A stretch of 12,007 nucleotides of DNA from Candidatus Dojkabacteria bacterium (GTDB lineage: Bacteria; Patescibacteriota; Dojkabacteria; B142; WJKM01). The stretch lies in NCBI GenBank assembly GCA_020429465.1, contig JAGQLH010000039.1, forward strand, positions 1-12,007, read 5' to 3'. The notes under the pieces were generated by a model. The model had not been told where the DNA came from. It made no database searches and was given only the letters and a program-made list of their open reading frames with translations. Shown here piece by piece: positions 1 through 7,211 of this stretch. A program made the position numbers and the translations under genes. Each line of letters begins with the position of its first letter. Position 1 is the stretch's first letter.

Positions 1-28
1 ATAATAAAAAATATTACTAATTACATAA

Positions 29-754
29 ATGTTTCATCCAATTGTTGAATACCTGCTCGCAGGAGGAATTCATAAAACAACAATAATAGCAATCCTATCT
101 ATTCCATTAATCCATTTGATTATTAATATTGGAAGATACATAATAGGATTCAAAATCCAAGTAGGATATTCCATCATAATAATGGTCTATTTATTCTATT
201 TCCTTGGCACGTTACTTGACCCCTATCAAACAACAAGTAATATTTTTGTAGGTTTGCGGTATGGTTTCATCTTTATTAGCGCAATAACCTTATTTTCAAT
301 ATCTATTTACCAGATATTCAAGAAAGTAGTAATGCACTACTATCCAAAATTATCTGTGGTAATTGGAGCGACAACAATCATAACTACTTCACTCATATTT
401 ATCGGACGAATGCTAGAGGATCCTATATTAACTAGCATAAATCCAATAATCATTATTTGCATAGCAATACTTTCAGAGCAAATAACTATACTCTATATAA
501 AGAATGGAAGTAGTATTGGGTCGGTATTTGAATATTTTTGGACAATAATTCTTGCTGGTATTGCTTATATATTTTTAGCACTTCCAATTTTTGAAGATAT
601 TTTCTTACAATACCCGTGGCTCATACTTATTGTGTTACTCTCTAATGGGCTCATTGGTAAATATACCGGTCTTCGAATAACAGAATACTCACGATTTAAT
701 GATCTCTTACTAGAAAAAGAACATGACGAGCATATTTCAGATACTGAAGAATAG
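29..754 (+). CDS. Seven-helix membrane protein, 7TM_transglut type, partner of the ATP-grasp ligase
   Basis: This is a 241-residue integral membrane protein with seven hydrophobic segments at about residues 15-34, 46-64, 75-97, 107-127, 137-157, 168-187 and 195-210, plus a charged C-terminal tail. Landmarks resemble the 7TM domain found after an inactive transglutaminase domain in UUP1-like proteins: R36 to K42 (RYIIGFK), S149-E150 in helix 5, and GKYTG at 210-214 followed by E219. In those systems the neighbour is an alpha-L-glutamate-ligase-like ATP-grasp protein, as it is here. The soluble transglutaminase part is absent. A frame open from base 1 to a TGA at 46-48 could be the tail of a separate upstream gene, but that is unproven. 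The stop lies 32 bases inside the next gene, which suggests translational coupling. The start at 29 has no Shine-Dalgarno. The ligand and activity are unknown, and a membrane anchor or sensor for the ligase is an inference. Confidence 0.75.
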   Translation: MFHPIVEYLLAGGIHKTTIIAILSIPLIHLIINIGRYIIGFKIQVGYSIIIMVYLFYFLGTLLDPYQTTSNIFVGLRYGFIFISAITLFSISIYQIFKKVVMHYYPKLSVVIGATTIITTSLIFIGRMLEDPILTSINPIIIICIAILSEQITILYIKNGSSIGSVFEYFWTIILAGIAYIFLALPIFEDIFLQYPWLILIVLLSNGLIGKYTGLRITEYSRFNDLLLEKEHDEHISDTEE

Positions 755-3167
755 AAAAAAAATCCTTGGAAGGAATAGTCGTAGTTTGAAGTATATAAAG
801 CGATATGGGACTCCTCGCGGTCGCGCCATTGCTGACAACAAACTTCGGACGAAAAAACTCCTCATAGAGCATAATATTCCTACTCCTACTCTCTTAGGGA
901 CTATTGCCTCTTCAAAAGAATTACGCAATTTTGATTGGGGAATACTCCCAAAAAGTTTCGTTATGAAACCTGTGCATGGAGTACAAGGAGGTGGGATCGA
1001 AATATTCTACAATAAAAATAAAGATGATAAATGGATTCGAGCAGATAGGACAAAAGCATCGAAAGATGATTTGTATCATTTAGCCCAAGCAATCTTAGAT
1101 GGACAATTTTCGATTAATCAAAAAAGTGATCAAGTCTTTTTCGAAGATAGAATAAAACCCCACGACGCCTTCAAAAATTATACTTACAAAGGTACTCCAG
1201 ATATTAGAATTATTGTCTTTAATAAAATTCCCATAATGGCATATGTCCGATTCCCTACAAAGGAATCACGTGGTAAAGCTAACATGATTCTAGGAGCAGT
1301 TGGAACAGGAATAGACATATCTAATGGGATAACAACTACTTCTACCTATGGGAAAGGTGCTGGAGGAAGAGGTAACCCAATAGAATTTGTTCCAGGAACC
1401 CAACTCCGCTACCAAGGACTCAAAATTCCGTATTGGAATGAAATTTTAAAGTATGCAGTTAAAACACAAACTGTATCTGGATTATCATTTATAGCAATAG
1501 ATTTTCTAATTGATCAAGAGAAAGGTCCTCTTATTGTTGAAGTTAATGCACGCCCTGGACTTTCCATTCAAATCGCAAATAGGACAGGATTGTCATGGCG
1601 TTTGGAAAAAGCAAAGGGTTTAAAAGTTAAAACTATAGAACAAGGTATACGATTAGGAAAAGATCTTTTTGGTGGGGAAATTGAAGAAGAAATAGAAAAG
1701 ATATCTGGAAAAGAAGTAATTCCAAACCTTATGCCAGTAAAACTTTACAGTGAAGACAAGAAATCAAAAACACTAGCTCTCATCGATACAAGTAGAAGAA
1801 CAACTGCTGTCGATTCGAAAATAGCAATTGAACTTGGATTAATCGATGAACCAATAGAAGAAGGAGAATCTGATATACAAAATATAAAGATAAAACTTGG
1901 GAGCCAAATCATTGAATCGGAGTGTAGAATTGTACATGGCCCTATTAAGGGTCATAGGGTCCTAATTGGAAGGAAAGACCTCTCTAATTACATTATTGAT
2001 ATACAAAAAATTGAAAAAGAAAAGGAAAAGCGTTTACGCGAGACTGTAATTGCGGCTCGACCTAAGATGTCGATTAAAAGACTCGATTCAGCACTCAGCT
2101 TAATTAGTGATGACATAAGTATTCAACGCTCAGTGAAACCGATCAATCTTGCTGAAGAGCGACAAAGATTTTTGGATAACAACGGAACTGTAAATCCAAA
2201 TTTCAAATACCGACCCATTAAATTCAACCCTGATTTTCTGCTTGTCCAACTAAATTACCTAAACCCACCAACTAATGAAATTGGTCAACTGTATGCTCAA
2301 AAAATTCAAGAATTAAAGCAGAGTATTTATTTGATTGAAGCTATTGGAAGAGATCCAGAATTATTTACTCGCAGATCAATTAAACTCTATGGTCGACCAA
2401 CTGTTAGTGATAGAAAAAAAGCACAAGCGGTCTTGAATAACTACTCCTATTCGGACACACTTAACCCAAACTCTCAACTACTTGATTCCAAAGCTGTAGA
2501 GTCCCATTTCAAAAATGCACTCATCAGTGCAGGAATAGAAAACCCTAGGATCGTATATAGAAAATTTGGTAGGGCTTCATTAGGGAAGAAGACGCATACG
2601 CTTTATCTTAACGAAAAAGCAAAATGGACAGAAGAAAAAATACAAACAACCATCAACCACGAAATTCGGACACACCTGATTCGGTCACTAAATGGAAAAC
2701 AACAAGAGTATAAATTATTCCAAATCGGAACAAAGGACTATTTACAAACAGAAGAAGGCCTCGCAACACTTATGAAATATTCCGTAAAGAAAAATAAAAC
2801 ACTATTTATTCCTGCCCTTCTCTATCTCGCAATGAACAAAGCCTTACGTGGAGATTTTATATCAACCTATGAATTTATTAATCAATACATTCAAGATCCT
2901 CGTCTGAGTTTCAATTATACCTATCGACTAAAGCGTGGAATAAGTGATACTTCTCAAGCTGGAGCATTTACAAAAGACCAATATTTCGCTTGGACACTCA
3001 ACCTTGCAGATTTACTTCTCGAGAATCCTGAGCTCATTGAATACATTTTCAATGGGAAAGGGAGGGCAACTGAACTTATGAAGTTTACCGAAAAGTCTGG
3101 TACTTCAGGGTTAGAATTTTTAGAAAATATACAAGAAATAGTAAATGCGAATAATTTCAGCGATTAA
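723..3167 (+). CDS. Fusion: RimK-like ATP-grasp ligase, RimB-like retropepsin and DUF1704 zinc peptidase
   Basis: This 814-residue, probably cytoplasmic protein has three recognisable parts. Residues about 28-315 form an ATP-grasp ligase of the alpha-L-glutamate-ligase-like family, with K82 (VMKP), a glycine-rich loop at 86-91, GKAN at 184-187, D260 and the metal-binding VEVNARPG at 272-279. Residues about 335-430 resemble the RimB/Zn_protease retropepsin fold, with catalytic D355-T356-S357 followed by RRTTA, and a VLIGRKDL strand at 413-420. Residues about 450-814 are DUF1704 (QEGLA-motif, MATCAP-like): HEIRTH at 646-651, TEEGLA at 676-681 (E678 as likely third zinc ligand) and AFTKDQYF at 748-755. 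Family knowledge predicts ATP-dependent addition of amino acids, probably glutamate, to a protein or peptide, and two peptidases that could trim it; the substrate is unknown. The start at 723 overlaps the 7TM gene and lacks a strong ribosome site. The stop overlaps the mreB stop on the opposite strand. Confidence 0.85.
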   Translation: MTSIFQILKNRKKILGRNSRSLKYIKRYGTPRGRAIADNKLRTKKLLIEHNIPTPTLLGTIASSKELRNFDWGILPKSFVMKPVHGVQGGGIEIFYNKNKDDKWIRADRTKASKDDLYHLAQAILDGQFSINQKSDQVFFEDRIKPHDAFKNYTYKGTPDIRIIVFNKIPIMAYVRFPTKESRGKANMILGAVGTGIDISNGITTTSTYGKGAGGRGNPIEFVPGTQLRYQGLKIPYWNEILKYAVKTQTVSGLSFIAIDFLIDQEKGPLIVEVNARPGLSIQIANRTGLSWRLEKAKGLKVKTIEQGIRLGKDLFGGEIEEEIEKISGKEVIPNLMPVKLYSEDKKSKTLALIDTSRRTTAVDSKIAIELGLIDEPIEEGESDIQNIKIKLGSQIIESECRIVHGPIKGHRVLIGRKDLSNYIIDIQKIEKEKEKRLRETVIAARPKMSIKRLDSALSLISDDISIQRSVKPINLAEERQRFLDNNGTVNPNFKYRPIKFNPDFLLVQLNYLNPPTNEIGQLYAQKIQELKQSIYLIEAIGRDPELFTRRSIKLYGRPTVSDRKKAQAVLNNYSYSDTLNPNSQLLDSKAVESHFKNALISAGIENPRIVYRKFGRASLGKKTHTLYLNEKAKWTEEKIQTTINHEIRTHLIRSLNGKQQEYKLFQIGTKDYLQTEEGLATLMKYSVKKNKTLFIPALLYLAMNKALRGDFISTYEFINQYIQDPRLSFNYTYRLKRGISDTSQAGAFTKDQYFAWTLNLADLLLENPELIEYIFNGKGRATELMKFTEKSGTSGLEFLENIQEIVNANNFSD

Positions 3168-4168
3168 TTTTGCTTAAGGTTTCGCTTGAGAATATCCATA
3201 TGACGAAGTCCCTCTGCAACTCCCTCTACCACAGCGGTGAGAGGTTCCTCTACAACATGGACAGGAACTCCCAACGCATCTGAAAACAATACATCAATAT
3301 CATGTATTAGGGCGGTACCCCCGGACAGAACTATTCCTCTATCAATAATATCAGATGCCAATTCTGGAGGAGTCTCTTCTAATACATTTTGTATTGAAGT
3401 AATAATCTGTTTACAGACAGTTAAAATAGCCGGCAAGATATCATTTGATGAGACTGAAACGCTTTTGGGTTGACCAGTTAATGCATCACTTCCTGTTACA
3501 TCCATTTTATATGGATTTTCATAAGCAATAGCACTTCCAATATCAATTTTGACTCGTTCTGCCATAAGCTCACCAATTATTAAGTTATACTGCTCCTTGA
3601 AAAAATCTTGGATAGATTCATTAATAGCATCTCCTGCCAATCGTTTTGACGCGTATTTAACTAATCCATTCAATGAAATAACTGCTATCTCTGCTGTCCC
3701 CCCACCCATATTTGCAATCATACTCCCAGAAGTTGAACTAACCGGTAACTTTGCCCCAATTGCTGCTGCAATTGGTTCGGGTAATAAATAAATCTTAGAT
3801 GCACCTGCTTCACTGGCTGCTTCAATTACTGCTCTTTCTTCTACACTTGTAAGACCAGCAGGAACTGAAATCATAACTTCAGGCTTTGTAAAGATACTTC
3901 TAGACGAGGATTTCTTAATTAAATGACGTAAGAGAGCCTTTGTAAGTTGAAAGCTGGCAATCACACCCTGTTTCATTGGACGCTTCACAATAATACCTTC
4001 TGGGGCTTTTCCCAGCATACTTTTAGCCTCAGTACCCACAGCAATTATTTTATTATCATTCCGCGAATATGCTACAACTGTAGGTTCGCGAACAACTATT
4101 ACTCCTGTACCATCTATTACAAGGGAGTTTGCAGTCCCAAGATCAATTGCAAGTTGCTGTTTTTTCAT
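3164..4168 (-). CDS. mreB: Rod-shape-determining actin homologue MreB
   Basis: MreB is the bacterial actin that polymerises on the inner membrane and guides cell-wall synthesis. The 334-residue form beginning at 4168 puts the phosphate-1 motif DLGTAN at residues 9-14, as is usual. An in-frame extension to an ATG at 4228 adds 20 residues with no family resemblance, and a promoter-like pair lies inside that extension, so the shorter start is preferred. Other landmarks (short numbering) are PEPIAAAIG at 130-138, GGGTAE at 155-160 and the adenosine-loop region LSGGTAL at 281-287. The glutamate before the proline (E131) and the threonine of GGGT (T158), which the family uses for ATP hydrolysis, are both present. 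The normally aspartate position of the phosphate-2 motif (DIGGGT) is asparagine, N153 (codon AAT). No mreC or mreD lies nearby. The gene converges on the ligase fusion with a 4-base overlap of stop codons. Confidence 0.93.
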   Translation of the reverse strand: MKKQQLAIDLGTANSLVIDGTGVIVVREPTVVAYSRNDNKIIAVGTEAKSMLGKAPEGIIVKRPMKQGVIASFQLTKALLRHLIKKSSSRSIFTKPEVMISVPAGLTSVEERAVIEAASEAGASKIYLLPEPIAAAIGAKLPVSSTSGSMIANMGGGTAEIAVISLNGLVKYASKRLAGDAINESIQDFFKEQYNLIIGELMAERVKIDIGSAIAYENPYKMDVTGSDALTGQPKSVSVSSNDILPAILTVCKQIITSIQNVLEETPPELASDIIDRGIVLSGGTALIHDIDVLFSDALGVPVHVVEEPLTAVVEGVAEGLRHMDILKRNLKQN

Positions 4169-4194
4169 TAAAATTGGAATTAAAATTCCCTTTA

Positions 4195-4222
4195 AGTATA
4201 CCTCATTCTCACTATTTTTCAC
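4195..4222 (-). promoter_or_regulatory. Possible mreB promoter
   Basis: On the - strand GTGAAA (4222-4217) and TATACT (4200-4195) are separated by 16 bases, a 4/6 and 5/6 match to the sigma70 consensus. Transcription would begin near 4188, about 20 bases before the preferred mreB start at 4168. A stretch reading GGAATT-TT-AATTCC lies within this short leader. The pair falls inside the N-terminal extension that the longer mreB frame would need, which argues for the shorter start. AT-rich DNA makes chance matches likely. Confidence 0.35.
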
Positions 4223-4236
4223 CTCCATTTATACCT

Positions 4237-4264
4237 TTGAAAAGCGGATCTATTCAGTTATAAT
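4237..4264 (+). promoter_or_regulatory. Sigma70-type promoter of the PEGA-propeller gene
   Basis: TTGAAA at 4237-4242 (5/6) and a perfect TATAAT at 4259-4264 are separated by 16 bases, the best consensus promoter I see in the window. Transcription should start near 4271. The two possible start codons are at 4278 and 4287, so the 5' untranslated region would be only about 6-16 bases with no ribosome-binding sequence. The messenger is therefore leaderless or nearly so. Confidence 0.7.
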
Positions 4265-4277
4265 AGGCAGTCTTACA

Positions 4278-5858
4278 ATGATATCAATGCGCAAACAGGT
4301 ACAAAATAAAATTAAACGCTCACTACCATACATTGGTAGTTTCTTATTTTTCATAATAATGCTTGCATGGGCACTTCTTTCGGCCAATGGGAAGAAAGTA
4401 GATGTTGATGCGTTACTTACAGATCCTGGTTCTGGTTCTGTTTTAGTTCAAACGGGTGGAGTTCGAATTAATAACAACCAATTTGAGGAAGATATATTTG
4501 TAGCGCATTTAGATGGTGAGGAAATCGATACTACTGAAAATAGATTGGAAAATTTAAAACCGGGAGAATATACACTTGAGCTAGAAATCGAAGGATATAA
4601 TACCTGGAAAAGTCAGGTGTTTGTTGAACCATACCTTATTACAGATGTATATCCGTTTTTCTTCACCCATAATCCTGAAGTTGAAGCCGTTTTTAATACT
4701 CATATACCAATTGATAGTATCTCCTATTCCATAAATGGGGATTACGCTTATTATGTAGTAAAAGATGCTTCAAAAGGATCTGATAATGGGATATTCCAAC
4801 TACAACTATCGACTGTAAATACATTTTTCACCAATGAGGCAAACGGACCGAGAAAAATAGCAAACCTTCTACCTGAGTTCGAAGAAGCTGTAAGATCAAG
4901 TTCCTATTCATTACTACCTTCTCCAGATAATCGAAAATTACTTGTTATTTCAGACAACTCTGATCAGGTAATTCTTGATGTTGAAACTCCTGGCCTTAAT
5001 ATTTCTGGGAGTCTTACAACTATTGAAGAACTTGTAGGGTATAAACCCGAATCATTCGAGTGGTTTAAAGGGTCAGCATCTTTCATTATCAAAGATAAAA
5101 ATTTACTAGCTGAAGCTATCATCAGTACAAAAAAGACAATTGTGATTACCTACACACCAAATTCAGAACCAATCTATGGACTTAATGGTGATTCACTGGT
5201 ATTCTTCTCACCAGCAGATAACTTACTCTATACGTACAAAGACGAGTCAAAACAATCAGTTTCACTAGAAAATAGGATAATTCCTGAAACTATTTCAAAA
5301 CTCTGGGTTGATAAAAATTCAGCTAATTTCGTTATATTCGAGTCTGAAGGAGCATTCTACTTTATGAGTATTCCAGATAGCTACATTACAGAAATAGAAA
5401 GTGGAATTTCACCTATTTCCTTTTCGAATGATGGTAAATCTCTTCTTTATAGAAAAGATGATTTATGGAAGACATTTACTGTAACAGAGATACCTATTCG
5501 TAATGAATTCGAGACACGAATTAATACCATCCCAAATATCGAACTACAAGAAGGTGAAAATGATACTCTCTGGTGGAATAGTCAATCAACTCACCTATTA
5601 CGCCTTCACACAAAGTCTGATGGTAATAAAATATTACGAGCCTATGACAAATATAGTCAAAATGAAGTCCTAATATTAGAAAATCCTGATATAGTTGAAA
5701 ACAGCATCTATATGCTTCAAGATAATCAAAAGGCTTTTCTTTTATTCAAAAATGAGATTAGTGGTCCTAAGGGCGAAGATGATATAGATGATGTATTATC
5801 AGAAAATTATCTCTACTCTATTAACTTTGAAGTCGAAGAAACAGACCAATCAAACTAA
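4278..5858 (+). CDS. Membrane-anchored PEGA-domain protein with a beta-propeller-like ectodomain
   Basis: This 526-residue protein has a basic N-terminus, one hydrophobic anchor at about residues 16-34, then a long extracytoplasmic part. Residues about 53-120 are a PEGA-type beta domain: NLKPGEYTLELEIEGYNTW at about 91-109, followed by a short strand ending near VEPYLITDVY. The rest shows repeated strand-turn segments such as SPDNRKLLVISDN, SNDGKSLLY and SISYSINGDYAYY, typical of TolB/WD40-like propellers. No catalytic motif is visible. The gene may begin at 4278 or at an ATG three codons later (4287); both lie just after the promoter. It is divergent from mreB, and a tRNA gene starts 17 bases after its stop. 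PEGA domains are associated with surface or envelope proteins, so a structural or binding role at the envelope is likely but not demonstrated. Confidence 0.75.
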   Translation: MISMRKQVQNKIKRSLPYIGSFLFFIIMLAWALLSANGKKVDVDALLTDPGSGSVLVQTGGVRINNNQFEEDIFVAHLDGEEIDTTENRLENLKPGEYTLELEIEGYNTWKSQVFVEPYLITDVYPFFFTHNPEVEAVFNTHIPIDSISYSINGDYAYYVVKDASKGSDNGIFQLQLSTVNTFFTNEANGPRKIANLLPEFEEAVRSSSYSLLPSPDNRKLLVISDNSDQVILDVETPGLNISGSLTTIEELVGYKPESFEWFKGSASFIIKDKNLLAEAIISTKKTIVITYTPNSEPIYGLNGDSLVFFSPADNLLYTYKDESKQSVSLENRIIPETISKLWVDKNSANFVIFESEGAFYFMSIPDSYITEIESGISPISFSNDGKSLLYRKDDLWKTFTVTEIPIRNEFETRINTIPNIELQEGENDTLWWNSQSTHLLRLHTKSDGNKILRAYDKYSQNEVLILENPDIVENSIYMLQDNQKAFLLFKNEISGPKGEDDIDDVLSENYLYSINFEVEETDQSN

Positions 5859-5875
5859 GTACGTACGAAGAAAAG

Positions 5876-5948
5876 GCTCCTATAGTTCAACTGGATAGAA
5901 CAAGGGCGTCCTAAGCCCAAGATCTAGGTTCGAGTCCTAGTAGGAGTA
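5876..5948 (+). tRNA. tRNA-Arg(CCT)
   Basis: A full cloverleaf can be drawn. The acceptor stem pairs 5876-5882 with 5941-5947 (7 bp, first pair G-U). The D arm pairs 5885-5888 with 5898-5901, with G18 G19 A20 in the loop. The anticodon stem pairs 5904-5907 with 5915-5918, with an A-A mismatch at its base. The loop GTCCTAA gives anticodon CCT at 5910-5912, reading AGG. The T arm is CTAGG-TTCGAGT-CCTAG at 5924-5940. The discriminator is A5948 and CCA is not encoded. A20 is the usual arginine identity base. The gene ends one base before the converging ndk stop codon, with no terminator between them, and may be co-transcribed with the PEGA gene. Confidence 0.93.
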
Positions 5949-5949
5949 T

Positions 5950-6543
5950 TTATTGAAGTTTACCGTGTAATCCCATTACTGTAGTTTGATTAACTTCGTA
6001 ATCGAACACTTCCATTTCATCAAACCATAAAGCAATCTCATCTTCTGCTTCATCAGGAGTCCCGGAAGCATGAATAAGATTATAGAATGGTCTATTCTGG
6101 TCATTAGCTAACTCTGGGCTATCCCAACTAAAATCACCTCTAATAGTACCAGGATTTGCGTTTGCAGGAATTGTATCACCAACCAATTTACGTACTACCT
6201 TAACCGCATTTGGCCCTTCCCATACCATAGCAACAACCGGACCATGCGTAAGATAATCAACATTCCACTGTTTAACTAATTCGCCTATTTCTACTGGATC
6301 GTCAGTACCAAGGACTTTAATTGGGTCTATCCCCTTTTCTTTATATTCACGAAGTGTTCTATCCCCTACATTTTGCTTCCATTCATTGCTATTCGGATAA
6401 TGCTTCTGCCCCATCTCATCTGTTGCTTTGATCATTTCGAATGCAAGAAGTTTATACCCTACTCTCTCTATTCGTTGGATAATTTCTCCTACTAAACCTC
6501 GAGAAACTCCATCATGTTTAACAATTACTAATGTTCGCTGCAT
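5950..6543 (-). CDS. ndk: Nucleoside diphosphate kinase, long form, copy 1
   Basis: This enzyme transfers the terminal phosphate from one nucleoside triphosphate to another nucleoside diphosphate through a phospho-histidine. The 197 residues retain K9, Y49, R118, T124, R135 (in TIRGDF), N155 and the catalytic H158 in the order known for the family. The usual KPDG reads KHDG (H10 for proline), and the usual HGSDS reads HASGT. The protein is longer than the usual 140-150 residues. About 32 extra residues sit between Y49 and the HGPVVAM strand, containing GTDDPVEIG at 79-87, and the C-terminus is extended. It lies 27 bases downstream of a paralogue with the same insertion and ends next to the tRNA gene. 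No Shine-Dalgarno precedes the start. It is the last gene of the - strand run. Confidence 0.9.
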   Translation of the reverse strand: MQRTLVIVKHDGVSRGLVGEIIQRIERVGYKLLAFEMIKATDEMGQKHYPNSNEWKQNVGDRTLREYKEKGIDPIKVLGTDDPVEIGELVKQWNVDYLTHGPVVAMVWEGPNAVKVVRKLVGDTIPANANPGTIRGDFSWDSPELANDQNRPFYNLIHASGTPDEAEDEIALWFDEMEVFDYEVNQTTVMGLHGKLQ

Positions 6544-6570
6544 AATGTACTGTATAGAATTTAGATTAAA

Positions 6571-7170
6571 TTAGTAGGTAACGCCGTAACCGAGATGGTC
6601 AGTCCTTTCGTACTTCATCGGGGTAAACTTATCACCTAGCCAGTAAGCAATTTCTCGTTCTGCTTCTTCTTCAGAATCAGATACATGTACCAGTGTCTGC
6701 ATAGCGATACGACCACTTCGCACAGCAAGTTGAGGTGAGTCGAAACCAAAATCTCCACGGATACTTCCAAGATCAGCTTCCTGTGGTCGTGTTGCACCAG
6801 TGAGTTTACGAGCTATTTCGACTGCATGATTACCTTGCCAGACAGTAGCAAGCATAGGACCACTAATGAGATATTCAACGAGTTGTTCATAAATCTTAGT
6901 ACCTATTTCTAGAGGATCAGTAGTTCCCATTTCTTTTTTCAACAATGTATCATTTCCATCGTATCCGTTCCTAGTTTTCTCTCCCATACCTATTAGCCAT
7001 TCCTCAGTCCCAGGATAATTTCCCTTCGCCTGTTCTGCAGTTGCCCAAATCATACGAGCATAAATAAGCTTAAGACCCGATTGCTCAAGCCGTGCTAATA
7101 TTCGACCTGTAAGCGAACGCTTTATTCCATCTGGCTTAATCATAAAGTATGTCTGCTGAACATTATCCAT
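6571..7170 (-). CDS. Nucleoside diphosphate kinase-like protein, long form, copy 2
   Basis: This 199-residue paralogue of the next gene in the run has the same extra segment of about 32 residues after Y52, including GTTDPLEIG at 82-90. The phosphate- and nucleotide-binding residues K12 (KPDGIKRSLTG), Y52, R121, T127 and R138 (SIRGDF) are present, and the catalytic histidine is H162 in VHVSDS. The asparagine three residues before the histidine, nearly invariant in the family (N115 in standard numbering), is T159 here. Activity is likely but may be altered. It lies 41 bases after the thymidylate-kinase-like gene, so the two kinases and that protein probably form one nucleotide-salvage transcription unit. 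TATAAT occurs 11 bases before the start but lacks a convincing -35 box. The pair arose by duplication or mutual acquisition of the long form and has diverged widely. Confidence 0.87.
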   Translation of the reverse strand: MDNVQQTYFMIKPDGIKRSLTGRILARLEQSGLKLIYARMIWATAEQAKGNYPGTEEWLIGMGEKTRNGYDGNDTLLKKEMGTTDPLEIGTKIYEQLVEYLISGPMLATVWQGNHAVEIARKLTGATRPQEADLGSIRGDFGFDSPQLAVRSGRIAMQTLVHVSDSEEEAEREIAYWLGDKFTPMKYERTDHLGYGVTY

Positions 7171-7211
7171 AAGTTAGTAGTATTATAAAATCTTGATATA
7201 AAATAATCCTC

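Noticed and set aside
1..48. Open frame from the left edge ending TGA, as the tail of an upstream gene
   Set aside because: Only 15 codons are visible, too few to separate from chance in AT-rich DNA; mentioned only as a possibility.
737..928. Small - strand frame opposite the start of the ligase gene
   Set aside because: It lies wholly antisense to the strongly supported ATP-grasp coding sequence; its composition is a mirror of that gene.
4188..4225. Six-codon leader ORF (GTG AGA ATG AGG TAT ACT TAA) behind GGAGGTGA before mreB
   Set aside because: Spacing is acceptable, but it would need a transcript starting further upstream, it overlaps the mreB promoter candidate, and it has no attenuator-like structure. 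Probably chance.
4169..4228. N-terminal extension of MreB from an ATG at 4228
   Set aside because: The 20 extra residues have no family counterpart, and a promoter-like pair lies within them. The GGAGGTGA there overlaps the ATG itself and cannot serve it.
7182..7187. TATAAT 11 bases upstream of the second ndk copy as a promoter
   Set aside because: No acceptable -35 hexamer lies 16-18 bases upstream and AT-rich gaps often contain TATAAT, so co-transcription with the upstream gene is simpler.
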